NCBI GenBank assembly: GCA_900466745.1 | Contig: UBNE01000003.1 | Span: 248,001-312,000, forward strand | Origin: Hyphomicrobiales bacterium | GTDB lineage: Bacteria > Pseudomonadota > Alphaproteobacteria > Rhizobiales > Beijerinckiaceae | Direction: 5' to 3' | DNA length: 64,000 bases | Part shown: piece by piece, positions 25,727 through 34,134 of the stretch | How the letters are laid out: each line of letters opens with the position of its first letter | Numbering within the stretch: the stretch's first letter is position 1 | The notes under the pieces: model-generated | The model's input: the letters and a program-made list of their open reading frames with translations, nothing else | The model's database searches: none | What the model was told of the DNA's origin: nothing | Made by a program: the position numbers and the translations under genes

Positions 25727-25758
25727 GTGCCGCCAGCGCGTATGCGCAAATACGGCAC
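25727..25758 (+). repeat. 32-base hairpin repeat, copy 1
   Basis: GTGCCG (25727-25732) and CGGCAC (25753-25758) enclose GCGC-GTAT-GCGC, and the same element recurs at 30876-30907. Both copies are followed by GCTAC. It lies between the DUF2285 stop and the truncated trbJ, at or near the deletion junction. Confidence 0.6.
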
Positions 25759-25796
25759 GCTACCCGTCGCCGATCCCTCGCCATGGTTTGCCGTAG

Positions 25797-26180
25797 CCCA
25801 CCGACCAGCAGCTCGTCGCCAATGCGCGCTCGCGCTGGCAGAACACGGTCGGCGGCTTGCAGGACGCCATGCGCGTGCAGGCCGGTGCTGTCGGCAATAT
25901 CGACAGCAACCGCGCGCAGATGTCGGCGCTGATCGGCCAGAGCCAGGGCGCGACCGGCGCGCTACAGGCCACGCAGGCCGGCAACCAGCTCCTCGCTCTC
26001 CAGTCGCAGCAGCTTTCCGATCTCGTCGCGGTGATCTCGGCCAATGGCCGGGCGAGCGCTTTGACCGATGCGGAGCGCGCCGCCGCCGCCGAACAGGGCC
26101 GCGAACAGCGCCGCCGCTTCCTGACGCCGGGCTCGGGCTACCAGCCCGGCAACGCGCAAATGTTCAACAGCGGCAAGTAA
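25797..26180 (+). pseudogene. trbJ: 5'-truncated trbJ
   Basis: The frame is blocked by TAG at 25794 and then reads PTDQQLVANARSRWQNTVGG and GLQDAMRVQAG. It continues through QSQGATGALQATQAGNQLLA and ends REQRRRFLTPGSGYQPGNAQ..., which is the C-terminal half of TrbJ, a periplasmic VirB5-like component of the mating pore. The signal peptide and first half are missing, and the gene sits directly after DUF2285, where intact ICEs carry many other genes. A shorter protein from ATG 25869 could be made but would not be exported. Confidence 0.8.
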
Positions 26181-26200
26181 CCGCCAGAAGGAGCATTCCC

Positions 26201-26488
26201 ATGGACGGCAAGATGCTGGCCCGCCTCGGCGCAATCGTCTTCGTCGCCGTCGCCATCACGGCGACGGTGATCGAGCTGACTCGCAAGGAGGACGCGCCGG
26301 CATCTTCGCCGGCCGTCCCTCACCAACCCGACCGCGATCCGCTGCGCGAAAGCCAGCGCCGGTGCCAGAAGCTCGGCCAGCAGGCCGCGAACGACACCGA
26401 CTGCCTGCGCGTCTGGGTCGAAACGCGCGACCGCTTTCTCGGCCGCACGCCTGCGCCGTCCTCGCCTCTCCAATCCGAGGGGCATTGA
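26201..26488 (+). CDS. TrbK-like (TrbK-alt) small protein
   Basis: A 95-residue protein with a good AAGGAG ribosome site. It has one N-terminal membrane segment (residues 7-25), then a soluble part with RRCQKLGQQAANDTDCLRVWVETRDRFLG, matching the TrbK-alt family of putative entry-exclusion proteins in ICE trb operons. The two conserved Cys fit a periplasmic disulfide. It lies between trbJ and trbL, as usual. Confidence 0.75.
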   Translation: MDGKMLARLGAIVFVAVAITATVIELTRKEDAPASSPAVPHQPDRDPLRESQRRCQKLGQQAANDTDCLRVWVETRDRFLGRTPAPSSPLQSEGH

Positions 26489-26491
26489 TCC

Positions 26492-27847
26492 ATGGGCGGC
26501 GCAGGCGTCATCGACAATTTTCTCGGGGTCTTCACCCGCTATATCGACAGCGGCTTCGGCCTGCTTGGCGGCGAGGTCGCCTTCATTGCCACGACGCTCA
26601 TCGTCATCGATGTGACGCTCGCCGCGTTGTTCTGGTCCTGGGGCGCGGATGACGATATTATCGCGCGCCTCGTCAAGAAGACACTGTTCGTCGGCGTCTT
26701 CGCTTATCTGATCGGCAACTGGAACAATCTGGCGAAGATCGTCTTCGACAGCTTCGCCGGCCTCGGCCTGAAGGCATCGGGCACCGGCTTTTCGACCGCC
26801 GACCTGATGCGTCCCGGCAAGGTCGCGCAGACCGGCCTCGATGCCGCTCGCCCGCTGCTCGAATCCATCTCCGACCTCATGGGCTGGGTCGCCTTCTTCG
26901 AGAACTTCATCCAGATCGCGTGCCTGCTCTTCGCCTGGGCGCTGGTGATCCTCGCCTTCTTCATTCTCGCCATCCAGCTCTTCGTCACCCTGATCGAGTT
27001 CAAGCTGACGACGCTCGCCGGCTTTGTCCTGATCCCGTTCGGCCTCTTCGGGAAAACCGCCTTCATGGCCGAACGGGTGCTCGGCAACGTCATCTCCTCT
27101 GGCATCAAGGTTCTCGTCCTCGCCGTCATCATCGGCATCGGCTCGACCCTGTTCTCGCAATTCACGCAAGGGTTCGGCGGCCAGACTCCGAGTATCGATG
27201 ACGCCATGGCCGTCGTGCTCGCCGCCCTGTCTCTCCTTGGCCTCGGCATCTTCGGCCCCGGCATCGCTTCCGGCCTGGTCAGCGGCGGCCCGCAGCTCGG
27301 CGCTGGCGCTGCCGTCGGCACGGGTCTCGCCGCCGCCGGCGCCACGATGGCCGTGGGCGGCGGCGCGATGCTCGCTGCGCGCGGTGGAGCCGCCATGCTG
27401 TCAGGTGGAGCCGCAGCCGTGCGCGGCGGTGCGACAGCCGCCGGTGCGGCATCCGCAGCCTTCAGCCTTGGTTCGCTCGGCCAGTCCGGCGCGGCGGGTG
27501 CCGCTTCCGGCATGGGAGGCGTCGGACGCGCGGCAGGCTCCGCCGCCATGTCGCCGCTGCGCCGTGCAGCAGCCAGCGTCAAGTCCAGCTTCTCCGATGG
27601 CGTGAAAAGCGGCTTCGGCGTCACGGGCGGCTCTTCGACCATGGGGACGGTCGGCGGTTCCGTCGATGCAGCAGCCGACGCCGCTTCCGCCACCCGCACC
27701 GCTAAGGGCCAGCCCGATTGGGCGAAGCGAATGCAGCGCTCGCAGCGCACGAGCCACGGCGTTCAGGCGACCGCCCATGCCATCCGCTCCGGCGACAGCC
27801 ACGCCTCCGGCTCCTCCGTCAACCTCTTAGAAAGTGACCGCTCATGA
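26492..27847 (+). CDS. trbL: TrbL, conjugation channel membrane protein
   Basis: A 451-residue polytopic inner-membrane protein (VirB6-like) of the P-type mating-pair apparatus. Five or six hydrophobic segments lie between about residues 30 and 290, with the family sequence ITLIEFKLTTLAGFVLIPFG-like VTLIEFKLTTLAGFVLIPFG. A Gly/Ala/Ser-rich C-terminal tail follows. It starts three bases after trbK and overlaps trbF by four bases. Confidence 0.92.
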   Translation: MGGAGVIDNFLGVFTRYIDSGFGLLGGEVAFIATTLIVIDVTLAALFWSWGADDDIIARLVKKTLFVGVFAYLIGNWNNLAKIVFDSFAGLGLKASGTGFSTADLMRPGKVAQTGLDAARPLLESISDLMGWVAFFENFIQIACLLFAWALVILAFFILAIQLFVTLIEFKLTTLAGFVLIPFGLFGKTAFMAERVLGNVISSGIKVLVLAVIIGIGSTLFSQFTQGFGGQTPSIDDAMAVVLAALSLLGLGIFGPGIASGLVSGGPQLGAGAAVGTGLAAAGATMAVGGGAMLAARGGAAMLSGGAAAVRGGATAAGAASAAFSLGSLGQSGAAGAASGMGGVGRAAGSAAMSPLRRAAASVKSSFSDGVKSGFGVTGGSSTMGTVGGSVDAAADAASATRTAKGQPDWAKRMQRSQRTSHGVQATAHAIRSGDSHASGSSVNLLESDRS

Positions 27848-28533
27848 ACCTCTTCAGACGACCCGCCACGCATTACGGCAAGACGCCGCAGCCCGAGACG
27901 CCCTATCAGCGCGCCGCACAGGTCTGGGACGAGCGTATTGGCTCGGCCCGCGTGCAGGCGAAGAACTGGCGCTACATGGCCTTCGGCTCGCTGTTCCTCT
28001 CCGCCGGCTTTGCCGCCGCGCTGGTCATCCAGTCGGCGCGCGGGACCGTCGTGCCGTGGGTGGTGCAGGTCGACAATCTCGGTCACTCGCAGGCGGTGGC
28101 TCCGGCGACAGCCGACTATCGGCCGACCGATCCCCAGATCGCATGGCATCTGGCGCGCTTCGTCGAACAGGTCCGCTCCATTCCGGCCGATCCGGTCATT
28201 GTCCGCCAGAACTGGCTTCGCGCCTACGAATGGACGACCGACCGCGGCGCGGGCGCGCTCAACGACTATGCCCGCGCCAACGACCCCTTCGCCAAGGTCG
28301 GCAAGCAGCAGATCGCCGTCGAGGTCTCCAGCGTCATCCGCGCCTCGCCGGATTCGTTCCGCGTGGCCTGGACCGAACGGCGCTACGAGGACGGCAAGCT
28401 CGCCGCGACCGAGCGCTGGACCGCCATCCTGACCATCGCGCTTCAGCCGCCGCGCGACGCCGAACGCCTGAAAGCCAATCCGCTCGGCATCTACGTCAAC
28501 GCCATCAACTGGTCGCGGGAGATGGGCCAATGA
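27844..28533 (+). CDS. trbF: TrbF, conjugal transfer protein
   Basis: A 229-residue VirB8-like protein. It has a cytoplasmic N terminus (TPYQRAAQVWDERIGSARV), one membrane segment at about residues 41-62, then a periplasmic domain with VPWVVQVDNLG and QNWLRAYEWTTDRG. It assembles the mating channel. Overlaps trbL and trbG by four bases each, so the operon is tightly coupled. Confidence 0.93.
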   Translation: MNLFRRPATHYGKTPQPETPYQRAAQVWDERIGSARVQAKNWRYMAFGSLFLSAGFAAALVIQSARGTVVPWVVQVDNLGHSQAVAPATADYRPTDPQIAWHLARFVEQVRSIPADPVIVRQNWLRAYEWTTDRGAGALNDYARANDPFAKVGKQQIAVEVSSVIRASPDSFRVAWTERRYEDGKLAATERWTAILTIALQPPRDAERLKANPLGIYVNAINWSREMGQ

Positions 28534-29489
28534 ACCGCGCAATCCGCAAACCCGCAATCGCAACCATCATGCTCTCGGCAACCATGCTCGCCGGCTGCGC
28601 CACGAACCGCCCGCCTCAGATCAGCTACGACAGTAGCGTCCCACCGCTTCCGGCCATCCCTGCCGCCGTGACGGATGAGCGGCTGAAGCCGATCCATATC
28701 CCGCCGGCCTGGACTGTTGCGCGCGGCGGCCAGACTGCCAGTACGGCGACTGGCCGTGTGGAGAACGCCAATGCCGCCGCCCGTGTGCAGCCGCGCCGCG
28801 AAGGCTACTTCAACGCCATTCAGGTCTATCCGTGGTCGGAAGGCGCGCTCTATCAGGTCTATGCCGCACCGGGGCAGATCACCAACATCGCTCTCGAACC
28901 CGGCGAGAGCCTGACTGGCGCGGGACCGATCGCGGCCGGCGATACCGCCCGCTGGATCATCGGCGACACGGAATCCGGCTCCGGCGTCGCCCGCCGCGTC
29001 CATGTGCTGGTAAAGCCGACACGTGCCGACATCACCACCAATCTCGTCATCACCACCGACAGGCGCACCTACATGGTCGAGCTGCGCTCCGGCGACAAGC
29101 CTTATATGCCCGCCGTCGCCTGGGCCTATCCGCAGCCGGCAGGCGGCGGCCGTCAGGCCACCCCGGCAACGCCGGTCATCCCGGCCGTCGCCGCGCGTAA
29201 TTATCGCTACGGCCTGACCGGCAGCAGCAATCCGCCATGGAAGCCCGTCGCCGTCTATGACGACGGCCGCCGCGTCTATGTCGAGTTTCCGCGCGGCATC
29301 GTGCAAGGCGAAATGCCGCCGATCTTCGTCATCGGCCCCGAGGGCGAGGCGCAGATCGCCAACACCCGTATCTACCAACACATCCTGATCGTCGATCGCC
29401 TGTTCGGCGCAGCCGAACTGCGCCTTGGCGTCGGCGACCGCCAGCAGACCGTCAGGATCGTCCGCACCGACGGGAGACCGCAATCATGA
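28530..29489 (+). CDS. trbG: TrbG, conjugal transfer lipoprotein
   Basis: A 319-residue VirB9-like outer-membrane channel component. A lipoprotein signal ends at LAGC (Cys at about 23). The core contains YPWSEGALYQVYAAPGQITN and RRTYMVELRSGDKPYMPAVAW, and the C-terminal domain has VYDDGRRVYVEFPRG and PPIFVIGPEGE. The start was placed at 28530, overlapping trbF by four bases. Confidence 0.93.
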   Translation: MNRAIRKPAIATIMLSATMLAGCATNRPPQISYDSSVPPLPAIPAAVTDERLKPIHIPPAWTVARGGQTASTATGRVENANAAARVQPRREGYFNAIQVYPWSEGALYQVYAAPGQITNIALEPGESLTGAGPIAAGDTARWIIGDTESGSGVARRVHVLVKPTRADITTNLVITTDRRTYMVELRSGDKPYMPAVAWAYPQPAGGGRQATPATPVIPAVAARNYRYGLTGSSNPPWKPVAVYDDGRRVYVEFPRGIVQGEMPPIFVIGPEGEAQIANTRIYQHILIVDRLFGAAELRLGVGDRQQTVRIVRTDGRPQS

Positions 29490-30628
29490 CCGAAGCCGAA
29501 TCCAATGCAGCTCCCATGCGCCTTCGCGCCGAAGCGCCCCGCGTCACGCGCCTGTCGCGCAAGATGCTCGCCAGCGTCGCCGCCGTCGCCCTGGTCGGGA
29601 TCGGCGGGGCGCTGATCTACGCGCTTCAGGCACGCGGCCCCGGCGACGGCGGGGAAGAACTCTATTCCACGTCCAACCGGCAAACCGCCGACGGTCTCGC
29701 CGGCCTGCCGCGCGACTATACTGGCCCCATCCTCGGCGCCGCGCTCCCCGGTGATCTCGGCGGCCCGATCCTGTCCGCGCAGAATGCCGGCCAGCCGGTC
29801 GTGCCGCCCGTCGTTCCGACGCCCGGCGTCGACGAGGCCGAGCAGCGCCGCCGCGCCGAAGAGGAGGCCGCGCGCCTCAGCACTGTCTTCTTCCAATCCC
29901 GGCAAGGATCGGCGGCCGCCGCTTCGCCGAGTGCTATGCCCAGCCTAGCTGGCTTCGATCCCACCAGTGCGGCGGGGCAGCCGACCGCGCAGGACAAGCA
30001 GCTTGCCTTCCTCAACGCCGCCGCCGACCGGCGCACCGTGACGCCGGATCGCGTCACGCCACCGGCATCGCCCTTCGTGCTTCAGGCCGGAGCGGTCATC
30101 TCGGCAGCGCTCATCACCGGCATCCGCTCCGATCTTCCTGGCCAGATCACCGCGCAGGTCACGGAGAACATCTATGACAGCCCGACCGGCAGCATCCTGC
30201 TCGTGCCGCAGGGCACTCGGCTCATCGGTCAGTACGACAACGCCGTTCAGTTCGGTCAGCGCCGCGTCCTGCTCGTCTGGAACCGGCTCATCATGCCGAA
30301 CGGCCGCTCCATCGTCCTCGAGCGCCAGCCGGGAGCGGACACGCAAGGCTATGCCGGCCTGGAGGATGGCGTTGACTACCACTGGTGGGATCTCGCCAAG
30401 GCTGCCGCGCTCTCAACGCTGCTCGGCGTCGGCGCCGAGCTCGCCACCGACGACAATGACCGCCTGATCCGTGCCATCCGCGACGGCGCGCAGGATACGG
30501 TCAACCAGGCCGGTCAGCAGATCGTCCAGCGCCAGTTGCAGGTTGCACCGACCCTGACCATCCGGCCCGGTTTCCCGGTGCGCGTCATCGTCACCAAGGA
30601 TTTGGTGCTCGAACCCTACAGGAGCTGA
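29486..30628 (+). CDS. trbI: TrbI, conjugal transfer protein
   Basis: A 380-residue VirB10-like protein. It has one membrane segment (about residues 30-46), a Pro/Gln/Ala-rich periplasmic linker (60-190) and a conserved C-terminal domain with VLQAGAVISAALITGIRSDL, YDSPTGSILLVPQGTRLIGQY and VDYHWWDLAKAAALSTLLG. It spans the periplasm in the channel. Overlaps trbG by four bases. Confidence 0.93.
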   Translation: MTEAESNAAPMRLRAEAPRVTRLSRKMLASVAAVALVGIGGALIYALQARGPGDGGEELYSTSNRQTADGLAGLPRDYTGPILGAALPGDLGGPILSAQNAGQPVVPPVVPTPGVDEAEQRRRAEEEAARLSTVFFQSRQGSAAAASPSAMPSLAGFDPTSAAGQPTAQDKQLAFLNAAADRRTVTPDRVTPPASPFVLQAGAVISAALITGIRSDLPGQITAQVTENIYDSPTGSILLVPQGTRLIGQYDNAVQFGQRRVLLVWNRLIMPNGRSIVLERQPGADTQGYAGLEDGVDYHWWDLAKAAALSTLLGVGAELATDDNDRLIRAIRDGAQDTVNQAGQQIVQRQLQVAPTLTIRPGFPVRVIVTKDLVLEPYRS

Positions 30629-30630
30629 CC

Positions 30631-30846
30631 ATGACCAAGCTGAAACTCGGCCCCATTGCGGACGACAAACCCGTCAGGATCACGGTGGAGTTGCCCGCCG
30701 TGCTCCATCGCGATCTCACCGACTACGGCCGTCTTCTCGCTGGAGCCGGTGCGCCGGTCGAGCCCGCCAAGCTGATCGTGCCGATGCTGGAGCGCTTCAT
30801 CGCGACAGATAGGGGGTTCGCGAAGGCTCGGCGCTCGGCCGACTGA
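30631..30846 (+). CDS. DUF2274 family protein
   Basis: A 71-residue protein (KLKLGPIADDKPVRITVELP then RDLTDYGRLLAGAGAPVEPAKLIVPMLERFIATDRGF) of the DUF2274 family, which resembles short ribbon-helix-helix-like proteins and sits after trbI in alphaproteobacterial ICEs. AGGAG precedes the start. It ends the trb operon; the hairpin repeat copy 2 lies 30 bases downstream. Confidence 0.85.
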   Translation: MTKLKLGPIADDKPVRITVELPAVLHRDLTDYGRLLAGAGAPVEPAKLIVPMLERFIATDRGFAKARRSAD

Positions 30847-30875
30847 TCGGCCCTCGGCATCCCCGATTTGCGGGG

Positions 30876-30907
30876 GTGCCGCCAGCGCGCAAGCGCGAAT
30901 GCGGCAC
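30876..30907 (+). repeat. 32-base hairpin repeat, copy 2
   Basis: GTGCCGC (30876-30882) and GCGGCAC (30901-30907) enclose GCGC-GCAA-GCGC, a stem with a GNRA-type loop. It matches the copy at 25727-25758 in length and arms. Located after DUF2274. Confidence 0.6.
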
Positions 30908-30998
30908 GCTACAGGCCGCCGTTTCCTCTCCACTGTTCGCCGATCGCCGGGGTCTCGTGACGCCCGCAATCCGATAAGCCGAACAATGGAGGAATCCC

Positions 30999-31319
30999 AT
31001 GAGCACAGAAAGAACGGCAGCGCCTCGACGGCGCGCGCGCAGGGTTGCCCCCAAGGCGACGCCCACCGACCTTTACGACTATGCTGCCGATCCCGAGCCG
31101 CGCTCGCAAAAGGGGCGGCGCGCGCCTCGCACCGACAAGCACGACTTACCGGTTTACGACGATTGGCCCGATCTCGTGCCCGTCACGGAAGAAGAGGTCG
31201 ACGTCTTCGAGCGCTATTTCGGCGACTTGCTGGACCGCCTGTTCGGTGGCCCTCTCTATAGCAAGCTCGGAGAAAATAACTTGAAAATCATATCAGAAAA
31301 CGATATGGACAAAGAGTGA
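30999..31319 (+). CDS. Uncharacterised 106-residue protein
   Basis: A small protein with an excellent ribosome site (GGAGGAA, ATG at 30999). The N terminus is basic (RRRARRVAPK), the middle polar, and the C terminus acidic with VTEEEVDVFERYFGDLLDRLFG, a likely amphipathic helix. I recognise no family. The codon use becomes less GC-rich in the last 40 bases. It lies 20 bases upstream of the HTH gene and probably belongs to the recombinase operon. Confidence 0.6.
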   Translation: MSTERTAAPRRRARRVAPKATPTDLYDYAADPEPRSQKGRRAPRTDKHDLPVYDDWPDLVPVTEEEVDVFERYFGDLLDRLFGGPLYSKLGENNLKIISENDMDKE

Positions 31320-31338
31320 ACGATGGGCGGAATTGACT

Positions 31339-31737
31339 ATGGCTACACTGAAAGTCGGCATCGCCGACTATGAGGAAATGAAGGACCGGACGCGGCAGAT
31401 CGCGGCGGGCGAGAAGAAACCCGCGCCGGGCGATCCGACCGTCTGGTTCCCATCAACGGAATCCTTTGCGCGGATACTGTCCACCGGGAACCGCGACCTG
31501 TTGCGCATCATTCACGAGCAGGCGCCCGAATCCGTGGAAGAGCTGGCGAAGATCACCGGGCGGGCGCAACCGAATGTCTCGCGCACCCTCAAGACGATGG
31601 CCGGCTACGGCCTCATCCGCATGGAAAAGGGCCGGGGCCTCAAGCTGACCCCCAAGCTCGCATATGATCGTATCGAACTGGTGCTGCCGCTGACCGCCGC
31701 CAAAGCGCCTCAGAAGGTCAAGGGAGGCCAGCAATGA
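31339..31737 (+). CDS. Winged-helix DNA-binding regulator upstream of the recombinase
   Basis: A 132-residue protein; the ATG at 31339 is preferred over an in-frame TTG at 31333. Residues 40-105 form a winged helix-turn-helix (RDLLRIIHEQAPESVEELAKITGRAQPNVSRTLKTMAGYGLIRMEKG), resembling the HVO_A0114-type or MarR-like regulators. It overlaps the serine recombinase by four bases, so it probably controls integration or acts as an accessory factor. Confidence 0.78.
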   Translation: MATLKVGIADYEEMKDRTRQIAAGEKKPAPGDPTVWFPSTESFARILSTGNRDLLRIIHEQAPESVEELAKITGRAQPNVSRTLKTMAGYGLIRMEKGRGLKLTPKLAYDRIELVLPLTAAKAPQKVKGGQQ

Positions 31738-33392
31738 ACATTCAGTCCCCGCATGTCGCCCTGCGCGCCGCCCTCTATCTGCGTGTCTCCACGACGCGCC
31801 AGGCCGAGCATGATGTGTCGATCCCCGATCAGCGCAAGCAGGGCGAAGCCTATTGCGCCGCGCGCGGCTATGAGCTTGTCGAGACCTTCGTTGAGGCCGG
31901 CGCATCCGCCACCAACGACAAGCGCCCCGAGTTCCAGCGGATGATCGAAGACGGGACCAGCAAGCCCGCGCCGTTCGATGTCGTCGTGGTTCACAGCTTC
32001 TCGCGCTTCTTCCGCGATCACTTCGAGTTGGAGTTCTACGTCCGCAAGCTCGCCAAGAACGGCGTCAAGCTCGTCTCCATCACACAGGAGATGGGCGACG
32101 ACCCCATGCACGTCATGATGCGGCAGATCATGGCCCTGTTCGACGAATATCAGTCGAAGGAAAACGCCAAGCACGTCCTGCGCGCCATGAACGAGAATGC
32201 ACGGCAAGGCTTCTGGAACGGCGCGCGGCCGCCGATCGGCTACCGCATCATCGCGGCCGAGCAGCGGGGATCGAAGACCAAGAAGAAGCTGGAGATCGAT
32301 CCGCTGCACGCCGAGACCGTGCGGATGATCTATCGCCTGTTCCTTGAGGGGGACGGCAACACCGGCCCCTTGGGCGTCAAGGCGATCACCTGCTATCTCA
32401 ACGAACGCCGCCTGTTCACCCGCGACGGCGGGCGCTGGGGCCTCGCGCAAATCCACGCGATCCTCACCCGCACGACCTATATCGGCCAGCATCGCTTCAA
32501 CACGCGCACTCATAAGAACCGGGAGAAGAAGCCGGAGAGCGAAGTCGCGATCATGGAGGTGCCGCCGCTCATCGAGCGCGAAGTCTTCCACTTGGTGCAG
32601 GCCCGGTTGAAATCTCGTCACCCGAGCTTGGTGCCCGCCCGCGTCACCAGCGGGCCGACCCTGCTGACGGGCATCTGCTTTTGCTCGAAGTGCGGGGGCG
32701 CGATGACGCTGCGCACCGGCAGGGGAAGCACGGGCGCTGAATATCGCTACTACACCTGCTCGACCAAGGCCCGGCAGGGCAAGACCGGCTGCGTCGGCCG
32801 CACGATCCAGATGGGGAAGCTCGACGATCTGGTCGCGAACCATCTGGACGAGCGCCTGTTGGTGCCCGCGCGCCTGGAAAAGATCCTCTCCAGTCTGCTC
32901 GACCGTCGCAGCGATCGTGCCGAGCGCCGTCGGGAACAACTCGCCGAAATCAACCGGCGCGTCACGGAAACGGAAGCACGGCTCAATCGTCTCTATGACG
33001 CGATCGAAGCCGGCCTTGCCGATTTGAACGACGAGAACCTGAAAGAGCGGATGACCAGCCTCAAGGCGATTCGCGATCAGGCGAAGGCCGAAGCCGAGCG
33101 GTTGCAGGCGACGCTGGATAGCTCCGGCAATCAGACGATCACCGTCGACATGCTCGATTCGCTTTCCAGCGCCGCGCGCGCAGGACTTCGGCTCGAAGAG
33201 GGCGGCTATCGGCGCGAGCACCTTCGCGCCCTGGCGCAGCGCGTTGAGGTCGCTGACGACGAAGTTCGCATCATGGGATCGAAAGCGGAACTGCTACGCA
33301 CGCTGGTTGCCGCTTCCAGCGGGAAATCGGCGGCATTCGGCGTTAGTGGTTCTGTACTGAAATGGCGCGCCCGAAAGGATTCGAACCTCTGA
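31734..33392 (+). CDS. Large serine recombinase (integrase) of the ICE
   Basis: A 552-residue large serine recombinase. Resolvase domain at residues 10-160 with the nucleophile S19 (in LYLRVSTTRQ) and conserved SFSRFFRD. A recombinase domain follows, with GYYGAR-like NGARPPIGYRII. The zinc ribbon has C-x2-C in CFCSKCGGAM (around residue 320). A coiled coil follows (390-460). The last residues RARKDSNL are encoded by the tRNA-Arg gene on the other strand, so the frame ends inside the integration target region. The ribosome site is GGAGG. It overlaps the upstream regulator by four bases. Confidence 0.92.
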   Translation: MNIQSPHVALRAALYLRVSTTRQAEHDVSIPDQRKQGEAYCAARGYELVETFVEAGASATNDKRPEFQRMIEDGTSKPAPFDVVVVHSFSRFFRDHFELEFYVRKLAKNGVKLVSITQEMGDDPMHVMMRQIMALFDEYQSKENAKHVLRAMNENARQGFWNGARPPIGYRIIAAEQRGSKTKKKLEIDPLHAETVRMIYRLFLEGDGNTGPLGVKAITCYLNERRLFTRDGGRWGLAQIHAILTRTTYIGQHRFNTRTHKNREKKPESEVAIMEVPPLIEREVFHLVQARLKSRHPSLVPARVTSGPTLLTGICFCSKCGGAMTLRTGRGSTGAEYRYYTCSTKARQGKTGCVGRTIQMGKLDDLVANHLDERLLVPARLEKILSSLLDRRSDRAERRREQLAEINRRVTETEARLNRLYDAIEAGLADLNDENLKERMTSLKAIRDQAKAEAERLQATLDSSGNQTITVDMLDSLSSAARAGLRLEEGGYRREHLRALAQRVEVADDEVRIMGSKAELLRTLVAASSGKSAAFGVSGSVLKWRARKDSNL

Positions 33393-33439
33393 CCCTCAGA
33401 TTCGTAGTCTGATGCTCTATCCAGCTGAGCTACGGGCGC
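33363..33439 (-). tRNA. tRNA-Arg (anticodon ACG)
   Basis: The complement gives GCGCCCG acceptor (5' end at 33439), GTAGCTCAGCTGG D arm, stem CAGA with loop CTACGAA (anticodon ACG), GGTTCGAATCC T arm, CGGGCGC acceptor, discriminator G and encoded CCA (33363-33365). The ICE recombinase frame ends in its 3' half, so the 3' end of this gene is probably the attachment site region. Confidence 0.95.
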
Positions 33440-33586
33440 GTCTCAGAGCGTTACGACGCTTGCGCGTCCGGCCTGATGAAGGGGGACATAACCGCTCGCT
33501 TTCGTCTTGGCAACCGGAAAATGACGAGCCTGTGCGGACCGCTCCCGCTGTGGATATCCGGGGGGCGGGGGCCGCGCCGGCGGCTC

Positions 33587-33964
33587 TCAGCGGCGTGTCT
33601 CGCCGATGGCGAGCTTCAGCGGACGCTGGCGCTTGGAGCGGTCGGGTGAGCGGGTTTTCGGCAGCTTCTCGGCAATGCCGTAGAGCCGCTCCCGGCGATC
33701 GAGCTCGGCCCAGATGTCGTCGGGCGCGATGTCCATGGCGCTCCACAAGGCGACCAGGTTGTAGATCAGGTCGGCGCTCTCCAGGATCGTCTCGCGGCGC
33801 TGGTCCTGCAGGGCCGCGATGCCGATCTCGACGGCCTCCTCCGCCAGCTTCTTCGCCATCTTGGGCATGCCGCCGCCGAACAGGCGCGCCGTCCGCGACC
33901 GGGCCGGATCGCCCTCGCGGGCCTGCTCGATGGCGGCGTGAAGCCTCTGGACCGAATCAGTCAT
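33587..33964 (-). CDS. hisE: HisE-like phosphoribosyl-ATP pyrophosphohydrolase
   Basis: A 125-residue MazG-fold protein with KKLAEEAVEIGIAALQ and ESADLIYNLVALW, the EExxE...ExxD metal sites of phosphoribosyl-ATP diphosphatase (second step of histidine synthesis). Adjacent in-frame ATGs at 33964 and 33967 are both possible starts. The C-terminal tail is basic and longer than in typical HisE. No other his genes are near, so it may be a paralogue or HisE-like enzyme of different substrate. Confidence 0.8.
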   Translation of the reverse strand: MTDSVQRLHAAIEQAREGDPARSRTARLFGGGMPKMAKKLAEEAVEIGIAALQDQRRETILESADLIYNLVALWSAMDIAPDDIWAELDRRERLYGIAEKLPKTRSPDRSKRQRPLKLAIGETRR

Positions 33965-34134
33965 CATCCGAGCGTCAGGCGCCCGGATGAGAGTTTGATG
34001 ACAGTGCCGCCACAACGCGCGGAGCGGGCCGCAATGGCCGCCGCCGCGGGCCGGGCGAGGCGGAGGGCAGGCTGCCTTCCGCCTCGCCCGGTCCTTACGC
34101 CGGCCGCCGCGGCGGCGGGTGGGGCGGCGGCGCG

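Larger units (their letters stand above)
16560..33392 (+). mobile_element. Remnant trb-type integrative and conjugative element
   Basis: ICE backbone genes in conserved order (ParB-like, DUF736, DUF932, DUF6499/DUF2285, trbJ-trbI, DUF2274) with an integrase next to tRNA-Arg(ACG). Arsenic resistance is cargo. Relaxase, TraG/VirD4, TrbB-E, excisionase and replication genes are missing between DUF2285 and trbJ. The left boundary is a rough estimate; I found no copy of the tRNA 3' end upstream, so the whole left 33 kb may belong to one island. Confidence 0.7.

Noticed and set aside
1-33362. Second copy of the tRNA-Arg 3' end as the other ICE attachment site
   Set aside because: By eye I found no convincing match to the tRNA 3' segment; a computed search would be needed to exclude it.
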